A stretch of 6,213 nt of DNA, taken from NCBI GenBank assembly GCA_002309915.1, contig DBYT01000004.1, positions 1 to 6,213 on the forward strand, in the 5' to 3' direction. The notes under the pieces were generated by a model that made no database searches, was not told the origin of the DNA, and saw only the letters and a list, made by a program, of their open reading frames with translations. Position numbers and translations under genes: made by a program. Below, piece by piece: positions 1-6,213 of the stretch (position 1 is its first letter; every line of letters starts with the position of its first letter). This DNA comes from Bacteroidales bacterium UBA1179. Its GTDB lineage: Bacteria; Bacteroidota; Bacteroidia; Bacteroidales; Bacteroidaceae.

Positions 1-6
1 ATAGCA

Positions 7-25
7 CTTTATTATTTAAATAAAG
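7..25. terminator. AT-rich inverted repeat downstream of the secreted-protein gene, possible weak terminator
   Basis: CTTTATT (7-13) and AATAAAG (19-25) are perfect inverted repeats around a 5-base loop, and a 12-bp palindrome TTATTTAAATAA (12-23) is nested in them. The repeat lies about 40 bp past the TGA of the minus-strand gene. The stem is nearly all A/T and there is no clear T-run after it, so it would be weak. It may equally be chance in AT-rich spacer. The rest of 1-66 shows no gene. Confidence 0.25.
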
Positions 26-66
26 CGAAATCAGTTCAAAAATTAAAGTAAATCTGCAGGATACGT

Positions 67-2652
67 TCAAAATCCTGACTCCAGGACATAAGGAACACCG
101 GCCGATGTGATGCCCGCTGCCTCCACGCTGAAGCGTTTGGTGATGGAGTTGTTGTAGAACTCAACCTGAGCCTTTCCCTCATCGTCGGTTACGACGTTGG
201 GGTTCCAGTAAAGGGTGCGGCGGTAATCGACATCACCGAAAATGGGACCCTCGGGGTACTCCGGTGAGTAGAACATGTAGGGTCTTGAATAACCGTCAAC
301 GGTGGTTATGCGCTTGTTTATCTTGAAGATATCATCGCGGGTGCTCAGTTCGGCTTCATCCTTGATCTGAATATCAACCAGCATCAGTCGCCTGTAAAGG
401 TCCTCGCCGAATATCTCCTGTATTGTTGAGTTCAGATAATCCTGATAGAGAGAGCATTGCGTCAGAATGTTCATCAGGAACATTGGCCTGTCAAATACAA
501 TGATACTCTTTATGTCTTTGGTGTCGATAGAGCCGGGCGTTCCGTATACACCCTGATATAGATACTTTTGGTTGTTGTGGATGTAGAAGAATGGCTCCCA
601 TCCGTTTATTGAGCCTATACCGGGGCCGCTGTCGCTGAGCACCACCTCATAGCCCTTGTCAAGAAGATAACCCATCAGGTCTGTCGTGTAGTCACCCTTG
701 TCAAGTTCTATCTCCACGTCCTTGGCTACGTCAAAGGCAGTGAAGGTGAAGTAGTCTATGTACATGCGCTCCTCATCTATGTCCACATCGGGCAGCAGGA
801 ATCCGGTCTCGATATTGATGACGGTGGGATAGGGATTATCCTCTTCCTCAGTCTTGGCTTTCTTCTTTGAGTCGTTGCCCTTGATTCCGGTAAACACCAG
901 TTCGCCCGGAGTGTAGGCCCTTGGTGAGGGCGATGTGGGGCGGTCTATCTGGATTCTTGCGCTGGTTCCGATAAGACGTTCGCGGTCCGTTTGGGCATTG
1001 ATGGTGAACTTGGCCTTGTCATAGAACTCGACTCCTATGTCAAAGCCGAAGTAACCCATAGTGTCGGTCTTATAGTAGTAAACTTCAGTCTGTGACCTGT
1101 CTTGAGGAACCAGAGCCGCGCTCACTTCAACATCTTTCATCTTCTTTTTGCCCGATGAGTTGAGTATCCAGCCGTTAAGGGTCAGGCTCTCTTCCATGCG
1201 ATGCCTTTCGGCGAATTTCTTTTGGCCGGTCATGATATCCCAGTCATAGCGTTCCCAACCCTGTACAAGGCAGAGCAGGTCCAGTGCCTGGTCGCGTTCG
1301 GGGGCATCGGAATCAAAATACCATGAGGGGTGTTCGATGAAACCCTTCAGGTCCGATGACAACAGCATCGATGTCCTCAGGTCATCGGTGTAGGCGTTGT
1401 TCTGGGTGCGTGAATCACGTACGGAGAGGCAGAAACGGTCACGGAAGGGGTTTTCCTTATCCGTAAGGGTGAAATCGAGCGTTATCTTCTCAAAGGGTCC
1501 GTAACTCTCCTTGTCGGTAGTCATCTCCAATATCGGGGCTTTGGTGACTTTGCTCCGATGATAGAATGAACGGCTGGAGTAGTTGATTCCGTTCTTGTCG
1601 AACAGATATATGCGGCATACTCCTTCCGGCACTCCGCGCAGGGAGATTATGCGCTCGGCGGGAGCCTGGCCGCTCTCGATCGTTCCAAAGTCCATCAGCT
1701 CGCCGCGGCAGGTGAGTCCCAGACCCAGTGTCTTGCCGGACAGGCCCTGGGTTCCGTTTACCCTGACGATTATGCTGTCTGATCCCAGAGGATCGACCGT
1801 CATTACGTAACCGAAGGGTTCGGCCTGCGGAAGGTCAAACGAACGGGTTGTCCCGTCTACTGTAATCTGGACTTTGCTGCTTTTTTCCTTCGGTGTAAAG
1901 GTGAACCAGCCCATTCCGTCATGAACGGTGCTGAATGTTATGTCCTTACCCTCAACCCGTCCTGTGGCATCTATGCCGAATCCGGTGTCATCAGTAACCT
2001 TAAAGGCTACGCGGCACTCCTTGTCCAGAATAAGATGACCACCCTCGGGGTAGAATGAGGCGTTTATCTTGCGCAGTTTCTCTGTCTTGGGGCGGAATTC
2101 GGGGGCATCGGACCTTTTTATGGTGATTACAGGACTTGCCTCGTAATAGTTACCCTCCTCCTTGGGCGGGTCATATACGGCCAGGACTCTGGAGAATATT
2201 ATGTTTCTGTCAAAGTTGAGCATGTAGCTGGTGTATGCGCGGACCTCGTAGAAACCGCTGGGGTATTCCAGTACGCCGCGCTTCTCACGGGCCTGGGATG
2301 TGGAGCCGTCCAGCAGGGCGAATGATCCGTCAGCCTGGCCTGCCACTATCTTGAGTTTTTCCTGCTTGAGCACTACTCCTGTAGGTGAGAGCAGGTCAAC
2401 ATAGAGAACCTTACTCTGGGCACGTCCCAGTGTTGAGGCGCTTGTTACGAACGCCTTGAACCAGATGGTCTCGCCGGTGTAGTAAGACGTGTTGTCAAAC
2501 TGCAGATAAACTTTCTCCTGGGGGAAAAGAGAGTTGAACTGATGGATGTTGCCGGCATATTTCATCAGGGATTCAACGCTTGCAGACTGTCCCATGCAGG
2601 GGGCAACTGCAATCATCAGCGATAATATTATCAGGGAGAATCTGGTTAGCAT
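67..2652 (-). CDS. Exported macroglobulin-like (MG2-type) / TonB-plug-like protein, function unknown
   Basis: Predicted to be secreted to the periplasm or outer membrane; its precise role is unknown. I chose the ATG at 2650-2652 (861 aa). The frame extends three codons to a TTG at 2661, but the ATG directly precedes a classic signal peptide: MLTR, a hydrophobic stretch to about residue 17, then APCMGQ. Proline before the cysteine argues against a lipobox, so signal peptidase I cleavage is likelier. An MG2-like domain follows at about 43-160 (PQEKVYLQFDNTSYYTGETI, then IWFKAFV), then a second beta domain at about 197-275 (FYPEGGHLILD). Around 455-472 is the LLCLVQGWERYDWD segment seen in Bacteroidetes plug-like proteins. 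A carboxypeptidase-regulatory-like fold spans about 490-555, a charged KKKAKTEEED linker about 596-606, a degenerate plug-like region about 660-745, and a closing beta domain with RRTLYWNPNVVTDDEGKAQV at about 811-830. No beta-barrel follows. The family assignment is from memory of sequence patterns; it would often be annotated simply as hypothetical. Confidence 0.9.
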   Translation of the reverse strand: MLTRFSLIILSLMIAVAPCMGQSASVESLMKYAGNIHQFNSLFPQEKVYLQFDNTSYYTGETIWFKAFVTSASTLGRAQSKVLYVDLLSPTGVVLKQEKLKIVAGQADGSFALLDGSTSQAREKRGVLEYPSGFYEVRAYTSYMLNFDRNIIFSRVLAVYDPPKEEGNYYEASPVITIKRSDAPEFRPKTEKLRKINASFYPEGGHLILDKECRVAFKVTDDTGFGIDATGRVEGKDITFSTVHDGMGWFTFTPKEKSSKVQITVDGTTRSFDLPQAEPFGYVMTVDPLGSDSIIVRVNGTQGLSGKTLGLGLTCRGELMDFGTIESGQAPAERIISLRGVPEGVCRIYLFDKNGINYSSRSFYHRSKVTKAPILEMTTDKESYGPFEKITLDFTLTDKENPFRDRFCLSVRDSRTQNNAYTDDLRTSMLLSSDLKGFIEHPSWYFDSDAPERDQALDLLCLVQGWERYDWDIMTGQKKFAERHRMEESLTLNGWILNSSGKKKMKDVEVSAALVPQDRSQTEVYYYKTDTMGYFGFDIGVEFYDKAKFTINAQTDRERLIGTSARIQIDRPTSPSPRAYTPGELVFTGIKGNDSKKKAKTEEEDNPYPTVINIETGFLLPDVDIDEERMYIDYFTFTAFDVAKDVEIELDKGDYTTDLMGYLLDKGYEVVLSDSGPGIGSINGWEPFFYIHNNQKYLYQGVYGTPGSIDTKDIKSIIVFDRPMFLMNILTQCSLYQDYLNSTIQEIFGEDLYRRLMLVDIQIKDEAELSTRDDIFKINKRITTVDGYSRPYMFYSPEYPEGPIFGDVDYRRTLYWNPNVVTDDEGKAQVEFYNNSITKRFSVEAAGITSAGVPYVLESGF

Positions 2653-2658
2653 AGTAGT

Positions 2659-2680
2659 CAAAAATAATATCGCAAAATTA
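2659..2680 (-). promoter_or_regulatory. Predicted Bacteroidetes-type -7 element(s) for the secreted-protein gene
   Basis: On the minus strand two sequences match TAnnTTTG: TAATTTTG (2680-2673) and TATTTTTG (2666-2659). The first gives a 5' leader of roughly 15 bases before the ATG at 2652 and is preferred; the second would start within a few bases of the ATG. No good -33 TTTG is found at the expected distance for either. The region is AT-rich, so chance matches are likely enough to keep confidence modest. No Shine-Dalgarno precedes the ATG. Confidence 0.35.
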
Positions 2681-2709
2681 GTAAAAAAGTAGATAAGTCA
2701 TTAACTTTG
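2678..2709 (+). promoter_or_regulatory. Predicted Bacteroidetes-type promoter for the DUF1846-ThrE-PPTase operon
   Basis: TAACTTTG at 2702-2709 matches the Bacteroidetes -7 consensus TAnnTTTG exactly. TTAG at 2678-2681, 20 bases upstream, matches three of four bases of the -33 TTTG. The ATG follows only 9 bases after the -7 element, so transcription would begin almost at the start codon. This is prediction from the consensus alone; a promoter further upstream, inside the divergent gene, is possible. Confidence 0.45.
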
Positions 2710-2718
2710 TAGTCCGTT

Positions 2719-4200
2719 ATGATATACGGATTTGACAACGACAAGTATCTGCGGATACAGTCCGAACACATCAAGGAGCGCATAGCTCAGTTCGGCGACA
2801 AACTTTATCTTGAGTTCGGAGGCAAGCTCTTCGACGACCACCACGCCAGCCGCGTTCTCCCCGGTTTCCAGCCTGACAGTAAGTTGCGCATGCTCAACCA
2901 GCTGAGCGACTACGCTGAGATCATCATCGTAATCAGTGCAGTTGACATTGAGAAGAACAAGGTGCGCAGTGACCTGGGCATCACCTATGACATGGACGTT
3001 CTGCGTCTGCGTGAGGAGTTCCAGAGCCGCGGCCTTCTGGTAGGTTCGGTAGTTATCACACACTATAACGGACAGGCCAGTGCCGATGCTTTCCGCGAGC
3101 GCCTGAAACGTCTGGGTATTGTGACATACGTCCACTACATCATTGAAGGTTACCCCAACAATGTAACTCTTATTGCTTCCGATGAGGGATTCGGCCGTAA
3201 TGATTATGTCGTTACATCCCGTCCTCTGGTTGTCGTTACTGCTCCCGGTCCCGGAAGCGGCAAGATGGCAGTCTGCCTGAGCCAGCTCTATCAGGAGCAG
3301 AAACACGGAGTCAAGGCCGGTTACGCCAAATTTGAGACATTCCCCATCTGGAACCTGCCGTTGAACCATCCCGTAAACATAGCATATGAGGCCGCTACCG
3401 CTGACCTTGATGATGTGAACATGATTGACCCGTTCCATCTTGAGGCCTACGGCAAGACCACTGTCAACTACAACCGTGACATTGAGATATTCCCCGTGCT
3501 GGATGCACTCTTCAAGGGAATCTATGGTGAGAATCCTTATAAGTCACCTACTGATATGGGTGTAAACATGGCCGGTTTCTGCATCAGTGATGACGAGGTC
3601 TGCTGCCGTGCCGCCAAGGATGAGGTGATACGCCGTTACTATACCGCTTTGGGTGATATGGCCAGCGGCAAGAACAGTGAGACTGAGGTTAACAAGATTG
3701 CCCTGCTCATGAACAAGGCAGGCATCACCACAGCCACACGTCGCACCACCGTTGCCGCCAAGGAGCGTCAGGAGGAGACCGGAGTACCTGCTGCAGCTAT
3801 TGAGTTGTCCAATGGCACTATAATAACATCCAAGACCACATCTCTGCTTGGCCCGAGTGCCGCATTGATTCTCAATGCAACCAAGCATCTGGCCGGTATA
3901 GACCATAATGTCAAGCTCATTCCGCAGAACATGATTGAGCCTATCCAGAAGACCAAGGTCGACTACCTGCACGGTAACAACCCGCGTCTGCATACCGATG
4001 AGGTTCTGGTGGCTCTCTCTATTCTCAGCCAGCAGGATGACAACTGCCGCAAGGCGTTGGATATGCTGCCTGAGCTTCGCGGCTGTCAGGTTCACTGCAC
4101 GGTATTGTTGAGTGAGGTGGACCGTAAGATATTCCGCAAACTGGGTGTGGGCCTGACCTGTGACCCTGTAAAGAAGAAATATTTTCCCAACGGCAAATAA
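2719..4200 (+). CDS. DUF1846 family protein, function unknown
   Basis: This is a 493-aa protein, close to full family length (about 490-505 aa). It is recognised by its opening (GFDNDKYLRIQSEHIKERI, residues 4-22), by LYLEFGGKLFDDHHASRVLP (29-48), by the AEIIIVISAVDIEKNKVRSD segment (66-85) with GITYDMDVLRL just after it, and by the C-terminal YLHGNNPRLHTDEVLVALSI (416-435). A glycine-rich loop, APGPGSGKM (175-183), follows the strand RPLVVVT and resembles a P-loop, but proline sits where the first Walker A glycine should be. There is no signal peptide or membrane segment, so it is cytoplasmic. The biochemical activity of the family is not established to my knowledge, although a structure from Corynebacterium exists as I recall. 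The ATG at 2719 fits the N-terminus of homologues as I remember them. It has no Shine-Dalgarno sequence, and a -7-like element ends 9 bases upstream. It is the first gene of an apparent three-gene operon, and the next ORF starts 2 bp after its TAA. Confidence 0.93.
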   Translation: MIYGFDNDKYLRIQSEHIKERIAQFGDKLYLEFGGKLFDDHHASRVLPGFQPDSKLRMLNQLSDYAEIIIVISAVDIEKNKVRSDLGITYDMDVLRLREEFQSRGLLVGSVVITHYNGQASADAFRERLKRLGIVTYVHYIIEGYPNNVTLIASDEGFGRNDYVVTSRPLVVVTAPGPGSGKMAVCLSQLYQEQKHGVKAGYAKFETFPIWNLPLNHPVNIAYEAATADLDDVNMIDPFHLEAYGKTTVNYNRDIEIFPVLDALFKGIYGENPYKSPTDMGVNMAGFCISDDEVCCRAAKDEVIRRYYTALGDMASGKNSETEVNKIALLMNKAGITTATRRTTVAAKERQEETGVPAAAIELSNGTIITSKTTSLLGPSAALILNATKHLAGIDHNVKLIPQNMIEPIQKTKVDYLHGNNPRLHTDEVLVALSILSQQDDNCRKALDMLPELRGCQVHCTVLLSEVDRKIFRKLGVGLTCDPVKKKYFPNGK

Positions 4201-4202
4201 GT

Positions 4203-5450
4203 ATGGACCAGAAGGATGACCTGTTGACCGATGTGATGCAGGTGGCAACCGAGGCCGGGCACATAATGCTTGAGAACGGAGCCGAGATCTTCCGTGTGGA
4301 AGAGACCATGGAGCGCATTACCCGTCACTACGGTATAGATACCGGTCATTTCTTTGTCCTTAGCAACGGTATCCTGACATCGGGCGGAAACCGATACTCC
4401 AACGTGGAGTTCATTCCCTTCAAGGGCGCCCAGCTGGAAAAGGTGGTCGCAGTAAACCGCCTGTCACGCGAAATAGAGAAGGGCGGCTGTTCAATACAGG
4501 ATGCGCGTGAACGTCTGGCCGATATCCGTAACATGAAATCCAAGCCTTTCCTGGAACAGGTTATGGGATCAGCAGTGGGCAGCGGCGCATTCTGTGCCAT
4601 ATTCGGAGGCAGCCTTCTGGATTGCGCGGCATCATTCGTGACAGGTCTGCTGCTCTATGTCTTTGTGCTGCTGGTAAGCCGCCGCGGCATGTCCAAGATC
4701 GTCACCAACATCCTGGGCAGTATCCTTGCCACAAGCCTTTCGGTTGTGTTCATGAATATCGGATTCGGTGAGCATCCCGGTAACATGATTATCGGCTCAC
4801 TGATTCCTCTTATTCCCGGTGTACCTTTCACCAACGGTATCCGTGACCTGGCAAATGAGGATTACATTGCGGGTTCTACACGAATGATAGATGCCCTTAC
4901 GGTGTTCTTCTGTATCGCCGCAGGTGTGGCTCTTACCTTCCTGGTCGACGGCCGAATCGAGAGAGGTATCATCGTGCTGGACGGAATGAAGACCAGTGTC
5001 GAGACGGCAGGTTGGTGTATCCAGGCCATATCCGCTTTCCTGGGTACCGTGGGCTTTGCTGTTCTGTACGGAGTGCCGCGCAGGGAGTATATCCATGTAG
5101 GCATTTGCAGTACGATAGGCTGGATGGCTTACCTTGTCATGCTGCGTCTGGCAAATGCGACGGTCATTGAATCCACCTTCGTGGCCACGTTGGTAGTTGT
5201 TCTGGTATCGAGGTTTATGGCGGTGGACCGCAAGTGTCCGGTCATAGTGTTCCAGATCTGCGGTGTGTTTCCGCTTATTCCGGGTGCCGGAATATTCTGG
5301 ACGGTCTATTACATAGTCAACAAGGAACTCTCGGTGGCCCTCACAACAGGGTTTACTGCACTGGGTATGGCTGTGGCCATAGTGCTCGGCATTATCTTCA
5401 TGACAAGCCTTCCGGGGCGTATGTTCAAGATATCCCGGAAGAAGGCATGA
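4203..5450 (+). CDS. Threonine/serine exporter (ThrE) family membrane protein, fused YjjP-YjjB type
   Basis: This 415-aa inner-membrane protein combines the two ThrE modules in one chain. A cytoplasmic N-terminal part (about 1-115) carries GAEIFRVEETMERI (26-39) and the SNGI/GGNRYS region, typical of the ThrE/DUF1212 domain. Roughly ten hydrophobic segments follow, at about 120-140, 142-158, 166-187, 194-210, 229-248, 270-290, 296-314, 318-338, 346-370 and 376-400. The first membrane block has the signature PLIPGVPFTNGIRDL (202-216) with DYIAGSTRMIDAL after it. The second, DUF3815/YjjB-like block repeats the core as PLIPGAGIF (357-365). Known relatives export threonine and serine (Corynebacterium ThrE), while the split E. 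coli pair YjjP/YjjB has been linked to succinate export, so the substrate here is open. The ATG lies 2 bp after the preceding TAA with no clear Shine-Dalgarno, suggesting translational coupling. Its stop overlaps the next start by 4 bp. Confidence 0.92.
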   Translation: MDQKDDLLTDVMQVATEAGHIMLENGAEIFRVEETMERITRHYGIDTGHFFVLSNGILTSGGNRYSNVEFIPFKGAQLEKVVAVNRLSREIEKGGCSIQDARERLADIRNMKSKPFLEQVMGSAVGSGAFCAIFGGSLLDCAASFVTGLLLYVFVLLVSRRGMSKIVTNILGSILATSLSVVFMNIGFGEHPGNMIIGSLIPLIPGVPFTNGIRDLANEDYIAGSTRMIDALTVFFCIAAGVALTFLVDGRIERGIIVLDGMKTSVETAGWCIQAISAFLGTVGFAVLYGVPRREYIHVGICSTIGWMAYLVMLRLANATVIESTFVATLVVVLVSRFMAVDRKCPVIVFQICGVFPLIPGAGIFWTVYYIVNKELSVALTTGFTALGMAVAIVLGIIFMTSLPGRMFKISRKKA

Positions 5451-6013
5451 TAAACGTATCCCTTTTTGATGATATGACGCTCTGCACCGATCAGGAGGTG
5501 GAGCGTATGATTCCGCTTGTTCCGGAGCCGCGCCGTAGCGATGCGCTTAAGTTCAAACACACCTTTGGACGTTTTGCCTGCCTTAAGGCATATCTGATGC
5601 TGGCAGACCTGCTGCACAGTGAGTTCGGACTGGATGAATTCCGAATGGAAACAGGCGAGCACGGCAAGCCCTTTATTGCAGACAGGCCCGATATCCATTT
5701 CAGTATAAGCCATTGTCAGAAGGCCATAGCAGTTGTGGTGAGCGACCAGCCGGTGGGTATTGACGTGGAGTCTTTCCGCCGTTTCAGTGACGGGTTGCTT
5801 GACAAGACCATGAATTCCGACGAGAAGGCAGCCATTCTTTCATCGGATGCACCCGAAGAGAAGTTCGCGTCCCTGTGGACCTGCAAGGAGGCGGTATTTA
5901 AAATGCAGGGTACCGGAATAACCGATAACCTGCATAATATACTTTCGGGCGGTGTAACCACCGGCACCAAACTCAACCTGGAAAAAGGTTACGCCTTATC
6001 TGTTGCGTGGTAA
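5447..6013 (+). CDS. 4'-phosphopantetheinyl transferase superfamily protein (Sfp/AcpS-like)
   Basis: Transfers the 4'-phosphopantetheine arm of coenzyme A to a conserved serine of a carrier protein. The start is the ATG at 5447, inside the upstream gene's stop (ATGA, 4-bp overlap), giving 188 aa. The frame is open further upstream to 5234, but that extension lies inside the exporter gene and has no family similarity. Diagnostic motifs are all present: GKPFI (73-77), HFSISH (84-89), VGIDVE (103-108, with metal ligands D106 and E108), and FASLWTCKEAVFKMQGTGI (140-158, with W144, K147 and E148). The N-terminal RRSDALKFKHTFGRFACLKA (29-48) fits Sfp-like members. It is shorter than Bacillus Sfp (224 aa) but appears catalytically complete. 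The bases GGAAGAAGG just before the ATG could serve as a Shine-Dalgarno, though reinitiation from the upstream gene is equally plausible. No carrier protein or synthase is encoded nearby, so its substrate cannot be told; fatty-acid ACP or an aryl-polyene-type carrier are possibilities. Confidence 0.93.
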   Translation: MINVSLFDDMTLCTDQEVERMIPLVPEPRRSDALKFKHTFGRFACLKAYLMLADLLHSEFGLDEFRMETGEHGKPFIADRPDIHFSISHCQKAIAVVVSDQPVGIDVESFRRFSDGLLDKTMNSDEKAAILSSDAPEEKFASLWTCKEAVFKMQGTGITDNLHNILSGGVTTGTKLNLEKGYALSVAW

Positions 6014-6213
6014 TCGACCAGGCCGCTCATGGGGCTGGCCTCAATCTTTCCTATCGTCATTCCCAGAGAATCGGCCGTTTCTTTCAGTTCTTCGGCAAAA
6101 CTGCCTGCAAGTGAACCCACAAAGTGTACGGGCAGCCACGGCTTGTGGTAGTTTATCACGTTGCGGGTAAAGAATTCAGAGAAACACTGGATTATCATCT
6201 TGTGGACCTCGGG
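5989..6213 (-). CDS. BadF/BadG/BcrA/BcrD-type ATPase (GlcNAc-kinase-like), C-terminal part only
   Basis: Only the last 74 codons and the TAA (5989-5991) are in the window. The frame runs open through the right edge (PEVHKMIIQ at the edge), so the internal ATG at 6196-6198 is very unlikely to be the true start. The segment VHFVGSLAGSFAEELKE followed by GKIEASPMSGLVDYH matches the C-terminus of Bacteroidales proteins annotated as BadF/BadG/BcrA/BcrD ATPases or N-acetylglucosamine-kinase-like proteins. These belong to the actin/Hsp70 sugar-kinase superfamily. FVGSLA corresponds to the adenosine-binding glycine/serine loop, and SPMSGLVDYH is the typical closing motif. The catalytic N-terminal domain cannot be assessed. 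The gene converges on the phosphopantetheinyl transferase gene, and the two overlap by their last 25 bp. Substrate specificity is unknown; a small cytoplasmic sugar kinase, perhaps in amino-sugar recycling, is the family expectation. Confidence 0.85.
   Translation of the reverse strand, partial: PEVHKMIIQCFSEFFTRNVINYHKPWLPVHFVGSLAGSFAEELKETADSLGMTIGKIEASPMSGLVDYHATDKA

Noticed and set aside
2586..2652. Lipoprotein signal in the secreted protein (cysteine in APCMGQ)
   Set aside because: Proline immediately before the cysteine breaks the lipobox pattern, and a signal peptidase I site fits better.
2653..2661. TTG start for the secreted protein, three codons upstream of the ATG
   Set aside because: The ATG at 2652 directly precedes a standard signal peptide, the TTG adds only three residues, and it overlaps a candidate -7 element.
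2701..3438. Long antisense open frame (245 codons) opposite the DUF1846 gene
   Set aside because: It lies entirely against a well-recognised family gene, has no recognisable motifs, and is explained by the codon bias of the sense strand.
3544..4248. Second long antisense open frame (234 codons) opposite DUF1846 and the exporter start
   Set aside because: Its translation is rich in residues expected from reversed codons, has no domain or signal, and crosses the junction of two solid genes.
5234..5446. Upstream extension of the phosphopantetheinyl transferase frame
   Set aside because: These 71 codons lie in a different frame inside the exporter gene and have no family similarity; the ATG at 5447 in the ATGA overlap gives a normal N-terminus.
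6020..6041. Inverted repeat AGGCC...GGCCT after the phosphopantetheinyl transferase stop, as a terminator
   Set aside because: The stem is only 5 bp with a 12-base loop, lacks a proper T-run, and lies within the coding sequence of the converging kinase.
5989..6198. Small 69-codon gene starting at the ATG at 6198
   Set aside because: The frame continues open to the window edge, and the sequence matches the C-terminus of a larger kinase-family protein, so it is a partial gene rather than a small complete one.

Overview
The window looks like ordinary chromosome from a member of the Bacteroidales (Bacteroides, Prevotella or a relative). Three things point there. The protein families are typical of the group: a large secreted macroglobulin/plug-like protein, a BadF-type sugar kinase with a Bacteroides-like C-terminus, and a one-piece ThrE exporter. 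The starts lack clear Shine-Dalgarno sequences. The single spacer between the divergent genes carries matches to the Bacteroidetes -7 promoter element TAnnTTTG on both strands. No RNA gene, mobile element, CRISPR array or phage gene was seen.

Layout. Positions 1-66 are an AT-rich tail downstream of the first gene. Positions 67-2652, minus strand, encode an 861-residue exported protein with macroglobulin-like beta domains and a vestigial TonB-plug-like segment. Positions 2653-2718 are a 66-bp divergent promoter region. From 2719 to 6013 on the plus strand three genes are packed as an apparent operon: a DUF1846 protein, a fused ThrE/YjjP-YjjB-type exporter starting 2 bp after it, and a 4'-phosphopantetheinyl transferase whose ATG overlaps the exporter's stop codon (ATGA). 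From 5989 to the right edge, minus strand, is the 3' end of a BadF/BadG/BcrA/BcrD-type kinase gene. It converges on the phosphopantetheinyl transferase gene and overlaps its end by 25 bp.

How the genes relate. The three plus-strand genes are probably co-transcribed and translationally coupled. Their biochemistry (unknown-function DUF1846, small-solute export, carrier-protein activation) does not form an obvious pathway, so a shared job is inference only. The secreted protein is transcribed away from them, and its predicted promoter overlaps that of the operon. I found no convincing new multi-gene system. The points most worth a second look are the nearly leaderless predicted start of the DUF1846 gene, the divergent overlapping promoters, the degenerate glycine-rich loop in DUF1846, and the gene overlap at the right end.
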